Below, one piece after another: positions 7,508-12,684 of a stretch of 12,684 bases of DNA. The notes beneath the pieces are model-generated. The model was not told the origin of the DNA, made no database searches, and worked only from the letters and a program-made list of their open reading frames with translations. Positions within the stretch are counted from its first letter, which is position 1. Each line of letters begins with the position of its first letter. Origin of the DNA: Burkholderiales bacterium (GTDB lineage Bacteria > Pseudomonadota > Gammaproteobacteria > Burkholderiales > Burkholderiaceae); the NCBI GenBank assembly GCA_947447845.1, contig CANFNO010000029.1:1-12684 (forward strand). Reading direction: 5' to 3'. A program made the translations under genes and the position numbers.

Positions 7508-9709
7508 TCATTGCGATGCGGCCTCAATCGCAAGATCAGAGGTCAATTTCTCACCAACGCACCAAGCCTGCCACATACGCCGGTACAGGGCATCGAGATC
7601 GTGCGTGAACTGCTTTGCATCACGCAAGGGACTGCTCTCAATAAGTGGGCGAAGTCGTTGGCGCAAGGCCTCTAAACGAGCCCCATCGGATGCCAGCGCA
7701 ACGGCGCCCGCAACATAGGAATCGCAATCCGCAAACGACAATTCCTGGGCCAGGCCAAGGTTGGCAAGTGCAGAAAATGTCTGGCGCGACACGACGGTAT
7801 CGCCCGCAATGGTCACCACTGGCACCCCCATCCACAGCGCCTCCAGTGTGGTCATGCCGCCATTGAAGGGAAACGTATCCAGTGCAATGTCGATGTCGCC
7901 GTATTCGCTGAGCATCACATCATGGCTGGAGCCTTCGCGCAGGTCCAGACTTTGCGGCGCGATGCCTGCTTTTTCAAAGCGCGTCAGCAATCGCTCGCGC
8001 ACCAGTTGCTCCGACAACGCGCTGCTCTTGACCACCAGTTTGCTGTTCGGCACCGACAGCAAAATCCGGCTCCAGGCATGCACGGCTTCATCGGTCACCT
8101 TGGGCAGGCGATTGAAGGATCCGAAAGTCACGAAGCCATTCCTTTTGGCAGGCAATTCGCTGACGTCCGGTGCGTAGGCCGGCGGCCCGTAGCAAAAGCG
8201 GGTGTGCGGCAAATGCACCGGCACCTCGCTAAACAACTGGCCACTGCCTGCGGGTGAGGTGAACGGATCGGTAATAAAGTAGTCCATAGCCGCCATGCCG
8301 GTGCTGTGGAAATAGCCAATCCATTCCACCTGAATTGGCGCCAACCGACGCGCAAAGGCCTGCAGCCGGTGGAACGCGGTATGGCCGGACAGGTCAACCA
8401 AAATGTCAATGTCGGCGGCCCCGATCAGGTCTGACACCTCATCGTCCGACAGGTAAAAAATGTCCTCCCAGGTGTCAGCCGCTTGGCGCAGTTCTGGCAA
8501 CACGTCGCCCGGGCGCACGACCATCGAAAAACAGTGAATGGAGAACTTTTGCTTGTCGTGGTGCCGCAAAATGTCTCGTAGCAAGAAGCCCACAGGATGG
8601 CGTGTGAAATCACCCGACACGTAGCCGATGCGCAGGGGTCTATGCACATCCCGGTCGGTACTGGCAAAGTCCTTTACCTTCAAAAGCGATGCCGTATGCT
8701 GCTCGGCCCACGCGCGGTGCAGTTCGAACAGTTGCTCGCGGCCCAATGCAGAGACGTTGTTGTATTCGAAGAGCAAGTTAGAACCCATGCCCGCCTGCGA
8801 CGGGTCAATTTCCAGGACTTTTTTGTACAACTCCACGGCCGTGCTGGAATCTCCCCCATTGCTCAGACACGCGCCCAAGGTGATCAGCGCGGTGAGATTG
8901 TCCGCTTGTCGCTCCAGCACGCGCCGGCACAAGGCCTCCGACTCGTCCAATTGCCCGTTCGCTTGATAGGCCGCCGCCAACATGCCCAGGTTTTGCAAAC
9001 TGTCACCGTGCACCGCCAATTTGCGTTTGAGGTAGTTGATGGCCTGCGCCAAATCTTCGCGCGTGCCCAAGAGCGAAGAAAGATTGAAATGCGCTTCGGG
9101 GTATCCCGGCTGCAACTCCAGCGCTTTTTTGTATTGCTTGATGCCCAGTTTGGTCTTGCCGGTGTGCACCAGCACATTGCCAAGATTCAGACAGGCTTCG
9201 GCACGCGACGGCTCATCTGCGGCGATCTGCTCGGCCAATTCTCTGGCTTGCTCAAACTGACCCTGCTCGAACAGCGCGGCGGTCTTGTTGATTCGCGCCT
9301 GAAAAAAACCAGGAGAACAAGCCAACGCACGGTCAAGCCACGGCAAGGCCTGCTCTGGCTGGCCGTTGGCGATATGCCATTCGCCCAAATTGCTGAGAAC
9401 TTCTGGATAGTCGGGTCTGAAAACCAGCGCCTGTTCGTAGGCTTTACGTGAACCGCCAAAGTCACCCACCTGACGCAGCGCTGCGCCCAGGCTGCACCAA
9501 AGTTCCGGAGCCTGTGCCTGAACCGCGATGGCCTTTTGCAACAGTTCTACCGCCTGCGCAGGTTCACCCCGTGCGAGCGCGCGCCGGGCCATGTTGTGCA
9601 GAGCCGCGACATCCCCTTGTGCGGCGCCGTGCTGTTCTAGTGTGTCGGCCACATTGCCCAGACCACGATGGTCCAGCCAGCGCGTGAACCAGCGTATGAG
9701 AAGACCCAT
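7508..9709 (-). CDS. TPR-containing GT41-family glycosyltransferase (OGT/SPINDLY-like)
   Basis: 733 aa. After a short N-terminal helix, about seven or eight TPR repeats span residues ~34-300 (LNLGNVLVHTGKTKLGIKQY and similar). The C-terminal half (about 358-715) is the two-lobed O-GlcNAc-transferase catalytic region: LRIGYVSGDFTRHPVGFLL (359-377; His371 aligns with the conserved His of OGT), ILVDLSGHTAFHRLQ followed by APIQVEWIGYFHSTG, the invariant-type MDYFITD, FGSFNRLPKVTD (529-540; Lys537 aligns with the UDP-contacting Lys of human OGT), and the nucleotide-sugar motif DTFPFNGGMTTLEALWMGVP (611-630). Known members move a single sugar from a nucleotide-sugar onto Ser/Thr of proteins in the cytoplasm. 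The donor here cannot be read from sequence. It starts 15 bases after the methyltransferase stop and lies in the pilin gene cluster, so pilin or another MSHA component is the obvious candidate acceptor (inference). No signal peptide or membrane helix. Confidence 0.9.
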   Translation of the reverse strand: MGLLIRWFTRWLDHRGLGNVADTLEQHGAAQGDVAALHNMARRALARGEPAQAVELLQKAIAVQAQAPELWCSLGAALRQVGDFGGSRKAYEQALVFRPDYPEVLSNLGEWHIANGQPEQALPWLDRALACSPGFFQARINKTAALFEQGQFEQARELAEQIAADEPSRAEACLNLGNVLVHTGKTKLGIKQYKKALELQPGYPEAHFNLSSLLGTREDLAQAINYLKRKLAVHGDSLQNLGMLAAAYQANGQLDESEALCRRVLERQADNLTALITLGACLSNGGDSSTAVELYKKVLEIDPSQAGMGSNLLFEYNNVSALGREQLFELHRAWAEQHTASLLKVKDFASTDRDVHRPLRIGYVSGDFTRHPVGFLLRDILRHHDKQKFSIHCFSMVVRPGDVLPELRQAADTWEDIFYLSDDEVSDLIGAADIDILVDLSGHTAFHRLQAFARRLAPIQVEWIGYFHSTGMAAMDYFITDPFTSPAGSGQLFSEVPVHLPHTRFCYGPPAYAPDVSELPAKRNGFVTFGSFNRLPKVTDEAVHAWSRILLSVPNSKLVVKSSALSEQLVRERLLTRFEKAGIAPQSLDLREGSSHDVMLSEYGDIDIALDTFPFNGGMTTLEALWMGVPVVTIAGDTVVSRQTFSALANLGLAQELSFADCDSYVAGAVALASDGARLEALRQRLRPLIESSPLRDAKQFTHDLDALYRRMWQAWCVGEKLTSDLAIEAASQ

Positions 9710-9724
9710 GCAAAGCCCCCGCAG

Positions 9725-10441
9725 TCAGGCCGTTGAAGGCAGATAGGCGCTTACCAACGCCCGCATTTCGTCCTCGGACCGTTTGGATTTACTGGCAACC
9801 ACCCACATGTCAAACAAGGGGGGACGCCTGAAACCCGCTATCGACGGGAATCCTGCCTCGCGCAAAACGCCTACCAAGGTGGTGAAGGTAAAACCGCTGC
9901 GGTGGGCCATCCAGGGATTTTTTTCCAGCACGGGCCGGTAGCCATACAGGATGTCAAACGTGGTTACGGGCCCGGCGAAAGCGTCATACAGGGGCTCCAG
10001 CAGTCGGTCTTGCTCCACCATGGAGGCCAGGGCTTGCACATCCGGACAGGTGATGACGACGAAACCCGTGTCATTCAGCACCCGCAAAAATTCGGCCAAC
10101 GCCTTGGGAACTTCATGCCAGATCAAATGCTCAATCGAATGCGAGGAATAGACCGCATCAACCAGGCCGGATGACACAGCAAACATATCCGTCATGCTGC
10201 CCTCGATGTCCGGGTAAACCGATGCATCCAGGTCCAGGCGCAGTTCACGCCAGCCGGGCTCTTGAAAACCCGCCACAGGAATATGAGAAATGTTGGAGGG
10301 GCCGCACCCCACATGCAACAGCAGCTTTTCGCCTTCGTTTGAGATCAGCTTGGGGCGTTCTGTCGCCAAGCCATGGCGACGCTGAAAACCGGTCAGCCAT
10401 CGCTCCACCCAAGCGCCAACCCAAGCCGCTAGCGGTTTCAT
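9725..10441 (-). CDS. Class I SAM-dependent methyltransferase
   Basis: 238 aa. The Rossmann SAM-binding motif I is LLLHVGCGPSN (about 40-50); acidic residues for the ribose are in LRLDLD (67-72); the VDAVYSSHSIEHL block (94-106) matches the post-II motif of Methyltransf_11-type enzymes, followed by LAEFLRVLNDTGFVVITCPD. The C-terminal part (FDILYGYRPVLEKNPWMAHR, then GFTFTTLVGVLREAGF) is shared with methyltransferases in polysaccharide and glycan clusters as I remember them. The substrate cannot be read. Its ATG overlaps the stop of the 94-aa gene (ATGA), and it precedes the GT41 gene by 15 bases, so methylation of the added glycan, or of the same target protein, is a reasonable inference. 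No transmembrane helix; cytoplasmic. Confidence 0.85.
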   Translation of the reverse strand: MKPLAAWVGAWVERWLTGFQRRHGLATERPKLISNEGEKLLLHVGCGPSNISHIPVAGFQEPGWRELRLDLDASVYPDIEGSMTDMFAVSSGLVDAVYSSHSIEHLIWHEVPKALAEFLRVLNDTGFVVITCPDVQALASMVEQDRLLEPLYDAFAGPVTTFDILYGYRPVLEKNPWMAHRSGFTFTTLVGVLREAGFPSIAGFRRPPLFDMWVVASKSKRSEDEMRALVSAYLPSTA

Positions 10442-10722
10442 GCGCTGGCAGTGAAGGCGTTCAGCACCAGCGAAAACACAACTTTGCGAACAATTTCCGC
10501 ATCAAAGCCGGCCTTGAGCAGCAACTTCTGAAAATGGTAGGTGGCACGTGCTCGCCCAATAGGGCCTAGTGCGAACTTCTGGCGAATGAGCTTGGCGTCT
10601 TTGTGAAACTTGCTGAGTGCCTGGGCCCACTCCGCTTCACTCATTCGCTTCTTTTGATTGGCTGGCACGCAGCGGGCAAATGCCTCATTGAGTGCCAACG
10701 CGGCTTCAGCGAATTTGGTCAC
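10438..10722 (-). CDS. Small helical protein of unknown function between pilin and methyltransferase
   Basis: 94 aa from the GTG at 10720-10722, chosen because GGAAGGA (10727-10733) lies just upstream; a TTG at 10738-10740 would add six residues (MWWKDF) but would place that Shine-Dalgarno inside the gene. The protein is predicted wholly helical, rich in Ala, Lys, Arg and Leu, with no signal peptide or membrane helix. The most distinctive stretch is FALGPIGRARATYHFQKLLL, followed by KAGFDAEIVRKVVFSLVLNAF. I do not recognise the family. Its stop overlaps the methyltransferase ATG by four bases and it lies 65 bases behind the pilin stop, so it is almost certainly co-expressed with the modification enzymes; an accessory or adaptor role is only a guess. 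Confidence 0.75.
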   Translation of the reverse strand: MTKFAEAALALNEAFARCVPANQKKRMSEAEWAQALSKFHKDAKLIRQKFALGPIGRARATYHFQKLLLKAGFDAEIVRKVVFSLVLNAFTASA

Positions 10723-10741
10723 AAAATCCTTCCACCACAAG

Positions 10742-10771
10742 TGGCGAGGCTAGCCAAAGGCAGGCCCGCCA
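10742..10771 (-). other. Strong stem-loop between pilin gene and downstream gene
   Basis: The arms TGGCG-A-GGC (10742-10750) and GCC-CGCCA (10764-10771) pair with a single bulged base, and the loop contains a further GCC-AAA-GGC stem (10753-10761). The hairpin starts 17 bases after the mshA stop on the minus strand. It is not followed by a U-run, so complete termination is unlikely. Its position suggests a 3' stabiliser or partial attenuator that raises pilin mRNA above the downstream genes (inference). Confidence 0.55.
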
Positions 10772-10787
10772 AGTGATGAACAAAAAA

Positions 10788-11183
10788 TTAGCCGGTGCAA
10801 ATAATGGTAGCGGTTGCAGTGGCCGTTCCGCCAACATAGGACAGCCCAACCGTCTTTGAAGCCCCGACCGTGGTACCGCAGGTGGCATCAGTGCCCACCG
10901 CGAATTTGGCGTCCCACGTTCCCATGCTGGCGACCAACAAAGCACCGGCACCCGATGCACTCAAACGCACGGCATTGGCCGTATTGGTGCTGTTGGCCTG
11001 GTAGGCTGCGTAGTTGATGGCGGAGTAAGAAGACAGCGCACCGGCAGCGCCCGTGATGGCAGCAGTCTTGGCGTCAGAACTGAGGTCCACAAACTTGGGC
11101 AATGCCACGGCGGCCAGCACACCCAGAATCACGATAACCATCACCAGCTCAATGAGCGTAAAGCCACGTTGCTCTTTTTTCAC
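10788..11183 (-). CDS. mshA: Type IV prepilin, MSHA major-pilin type (MshA)
   Basis: 131 aa from the GTG at 11181-11183, chosen because it gives the short leader MKKEQRG directly before [20 protein letters not shown] and has GGAAAGG (11192-11198) eight bases upstream; the longer open frame from an ATG at 11252 lacks a ribosome binding site. Prepilin peptidase would cut after Gly7 and methylate Phe8; Glu12 (Glu5 of the mature pilin) is present. The mature protein of 124 residues has the N-terminal hydrophobic helix running into [17 protein letters not shown], as in MshA pilins. Cys102 and Cys129 can form the C-terminal disulfide (D-region). The globular part is rich in Ala, Ser, Thr and Gly, including ANSTNTAN and [10 protein letters not shown], giving many possible O-glycosylation sites. 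It is preceded by a 143-bp leader region and followed by a hairpin, fitting a highly expressed subunit. A minor pilin (MshB-type) is the alternative. Confidence 0.85.
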   Translation of the reverse strand: MKKEQRGFTLIELVMVIVILGVLAAVALPKFVDLSSDAKTAAITGAAGALSSYSAINYAAYQANSTNTANAVRLSASGAGALLVASMGTWDAKFAVGTDATCGTTVGASKTVGLSYVGGTATATATIICTG

Positions 11184-11326
11184 GATGCCAACCTTTCCAT
11201 AGTGTTTATATTGAACTTCAGGTATTTCGTACCTTAACCTGACGGAGATCATACTTAGCTTTGTACGCAGGTTTACTCTATGCCACCGGTTTTATCTCAA
11301 AAAGTCGGGAATGTTGCGCTTTTTTC
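11184..11326 (-). promoter_or_regulatory. Upstream region of the pilin gene
   Basis: This is the only long non-coding stretch before mshA and probably carries a promoter of its own. A TATGAT box (11248-11253, minus strand) is the best -10 candidate and would give a leader of about 58 bases, but no good -35 is seen at 16-18 bases, and I found no sigma-54 -24/-12 pair with correct spacing. Two small inverted repeats follow in the leader: AGGTA-CGAAA-TACCT (11220-11234) and the 9-base palindrome TGAAGTTCA (11212-11220). Confidence 0.35.
11192..11198 (-). promoter_or_regulatory. Ribosome binding site of mshA
   Basis: GGAAAGG on the minus strand, eight bases before the GTG at 11183. It decides in favour of the GTG start with a seven-residue prepilin leader. 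Confidence 0.7.
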
Positions 11327-11800
11327 TCACTCCAGTCGCTGGTCTTGCCAGCGATAGGACTGCATCGCGGTGATCTGCAAGGGACCCGGTGGTGCGCTGA
11401 TCCGAAACCACACCCCGCTGGTGTCGGCAGCAGTGTTCAGCGCGTAGGAATACAGCGGCTCATATCCGATGCAGCGGCAGTACGCATCAAAGACCCAAGT
11501 GCCCGGCTTCAACAGTTTGGCCTGGTTTTCTGACAACACGCCGGCGTAGTTGGCGGGCACAGGTGCCAGCAATAGAAAAGGGTTTGTTTGCGCCGGAGTG
11601 GCTTGCTCGTTGCCATCTATCGCGCGCTTCAAATGATCCAAAAGTAAGGCTGTGCGCAAGGCGCCCAGTGTGGTCTTGACAGCAGCCAATTCGCCTTGGG
11701 CCTGCACGTTGCGGAATTCCCGGCCGAAATAGGCCGTCACCAACATAATGATCAGCAGCGTCAATCCCCACTCCACCGCCCGTCGACTCGTGCGCGCCAC
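11327..11800 (-). CDS. MshF/pseudopilin-like single-pass membrane protein
   Basis: 157 aa from the GTG at 11798-11800, supported by GGAGG (11808-11812) seven bases upstream and by a gap of only 3 bases after the mshG stop. One transmembrane helix lies at about residues 11-27 (WGLTLLIIMLVTAYFGREF), followed by an amphipathic helix (GELAAVKTTLGALRTALLLD) and a globular C-terminus with NPFLLLAPVPANYAG, PGTWVFDAYCRC and a second hydrophobic strand, a pattern seen in minor pseudopilin-like proteins of MSHA/type II secretion loci. The classical prepilin cleavage motif G-FTLIE is absent, although Glu10 sits just ahead of the helix. The position between mshG and the pilin gene is that of mshF in Vibrio, so MshF is the best guess. 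It probably belongs to the inner-membrane or pilus-tip assembly, but function is unproven. Confidence 0.7.
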   Translation of the reverse strand: MARTSRRAVEWGLTLLIIMLVTAYFGREFRNVQAQGELAAVKTTLGALRTALLLDHLKRAIDGNEQATPAQTNPFLLLAPVPANYAGVLSENQAKLLKPGTWVFDAYCRCIGYEPLYSYALNTAADTSGVWFRISAPPGPLQITAMQSYRWQDQRLE

Positions 11801-11803
11801 GCC

Positions 11804-12684
11804 CTAACCTCCGCCCTTGCCCATGGCGGCCTGTCCCAGGTTCCATAGCGGCAGAAAAACGCCCAGCGCCAGCAGCAACACCAGTCCTGCAATGACGACC
11901 AACAGCAAGGGTTCAATGGCGGCGGAAAGGCCTTTGATGGCGTAGTCGGTGTCGCGCTCGTACATATCGGCAATTTCAAACAGAAGGCTGTCGAGTTCAC
12001 CCGTTTCTTCGCCGACATTAATCATCTGCAACACCACGGGCGTGAACACGCCAGTGGCGGTGGCGCAGCGCGAGATGCTCTCGCCGCGTTCAATGCCGTC
12101 GCGCATCTGTTCGATGCGGCTGCCGATATAGGCGTTGTCCACGGTCTGCGCCACCACGGTCAAGGCCTGCACCAACGGCACGCCACTTTGACTGGACAGC
12201 GCAAAGCTGCGCGCGAAGCGCGACAGCGTGGCCTTGAGAATGATGTCGCCAATGATGGGGAGCTTGAGCTTGCGGGAGTCCCATTGGTAGCGGCCCTTGG
12301 GGGTTCGTACATAGCTTCGGACCGACATCGTGGCAGCCACGCCGAGCGCAATCACCAAGGGCCACCATGCCACCATCCAACGGGAGAAGCCCAACAGGCC
12401 GCGAGTAATCAGTGGCAGTTCGGTATGAAAGCCGTCAAAGACTTTGGCAAATACCGGAATCACAAAAATGTTCAAAACCACAATAGCCGCCGCCATGGCA
12501 ATCATCACAAACATCGGGTAGCGCGTGGCTTGCTTGATGCGCTCGCGCACATCGCGCTCAAATTCCATATGTTCGTTAAGGCGCAGAAACACTTCCGTCA
12601 GGCGCCCGGTCATTTCACCGACCCGCACCATTGAGATATAAAAAGCGCCAAACAAATCCTGATGCCGCGCCAGTGCCGCCGACA
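11804..12684 (-). CDS. mshG: MSHA biogenesis protein MshG, GspF/PilC-family platform protein (5' end outside window)
   Basis: The last 293 residues are visible; the frame stays open to the window edge (…SAALARHQDLFGAFYISMV), so the TTG at 12655 is internal. Two halves of the duplicated T2SSF domain are recognisable: the end of the first (YISMVRVGEMTGRLTEVFLR) and the full second (LSRFARSFALSSQSGVPLVQ through MINVGEETGELDSLLFEIAD). Three hydrophobic segments are seen: MFVMIAMAAAIVVLNIFVIP after domain one, WWPLVIALGVAATMSV, and the C-terminal PLLLVVIAGLVLLLALGVFL. MshG is the inner-membrane platform on which the assembly ATPase (MshE, expected just upstream outside the window) drives pilin polymerisation. 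It ends with GKGGG and a TAG three bases before the MshF-like start. Confidence 0.93.
   Translation of the reverse strand, partial: SAALARHQDLFGAFYISMVRVGEMTGRLTEVFLRLNEHMEFERDVRERIKQATRYPMFVMIAMAAAIVVLNIFVIPVFAKVFDGFHTELPLITRGLLGFSRWMVAWWPLVIALGVAATMSVRSYVRTPKGRYQWDSRKLKLPIIGDIILKATLSRFARSFALSSQSGVPLVQALTVVAQTVDNAYIGSRIEQMRDGIERGESISRCATATGVFTPVVLQMINVGEETGELDSLLFEIADMYERDTDYAIKGLSAAIEPLLLVVIAGLVLLLALGVFLPLWNLGQAAMGKGGG
11808..11812 (-). promoter_or_regulatory. Ribosome binding site of the MshF-like gene inside mshG
   Basis: GGAGG on the minus strand is formed by the terminal glycine codons of mshG and lies seven bases before the GTG start at 11800. It indicates coupled translation of the two genes and fixes the start. 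Confidence 0.8.

Noticed and set aside
8597..9451. 284-codon plus-strand open frame opposite the glycosyltransferase gene
   Set aside because: It has no recognisable motif and no ribosome binding site, and it is opposite the TPR region whose repeated codons open the reverse frame.
11184..11252. N-terminal extension of the pilin from the ATG at 11252
   Set aside because: It would give an atypical 30-residue leader without a ribosome binding site, whereas the GTG at 11183 has GGAAAGG and a standard seven-residue leader.
11280..11300. TGGCA motif upstream of mshA as a sigma-54 promoter
   Set aside because: No GC dinucleotide lies at the fixed -12 spacing (12 bases after the GG), so the -24/-12 pair is not present.
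11299..11324. AAAAAG/CTTTTT inverted repeat behind the MshF-like gene as a terminator
   Set aside because: The stem is almost entirely A-T and the loop is 14 bases with no GC core, so it would be too weak for a rho-independent terminator.

Overview
The window looks like a piece of a betaproteobacterial chromosome, most likely Burkholderiales/Comamonadaceae (Rhodoferax- or Polaromonas-like). This is inferred from GC-rich coding bias, protein style and a short intergenic element resembling Comamonadaceae dispersed repeats; no marker gene confirms it. About 95% of it encodes an MSHA-type (mannose-sensitive haemagglutinin) type IV pilus system. All these genes lie on the minus strand, so transcription runs from the right end of the window to the left.

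Layout in transcription order (right to left): the C-terminal three-quarters of the inner-membrane platform protein MshG (11804-12684, cut by the window edge); a small membrane-anchored MshF/pseudopilin-like protein (11327-11800); a 143-bp leader; the major-pilin-type prepilin MshA (10788-11183, GTG start); a strong hairpin; a 94-aa unrecognised helical protein (10438-10722); a class I SAM methyltransferase (9725-10441); a 733-aa TPR + GT41 (O-GlcNAc-transferase/SPINDLY-type) glycosyltransferase (7508-9709); a 153-bp intergenic gap with a hairpin and a repeat-like sequence; then the tightly packed assembly operon mshI-(pilN-like)-mshJ-mshK-mshL-mshM-mshN (802-7354). At the far left, on the plus strand and convergent, is the C-terminus of an unrelated large protein of probable DUF3141/TerB-like type with a Lys/Ala/Pro-rich tail (1-741).

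How the genes work together: MshI, the PilN-like protein, MshJ and MshK form the inner-membrane/periplasmic alignment complex (PilM/N/O/P equivalents). MshL is the outer-membrane secretin. MshM is an ExeA-like AAA+ ATPase and MshN a TPR protein, both presumed to act in assembly or positioning. MshG is the platform for the pilin-polymerising ATPase (MshE, not in the window). MshA is the fibre subunit. The glycosyltransferase, methyltransferase and small unknown protein sit directly behind the pilin gene in the same orientation. The most interesting hypothesis is that these three genes are a pilin glycan-modification cassette built into the MSHA locus. The assembly genes are translationally coupled by ATGA, TGATG, TAAATG and GTGA junctions.

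Several starts were moved from the longest open frame on the basis of overlaps, ribosome binding sites and family N-termini (MshA, MshN, MshJ, the PilN-like protein, MshK, MshI and the 94-aa protein). I saw no rRNA or tRNA gene, CRISPR array, transposase or clear rho-independent terminator.
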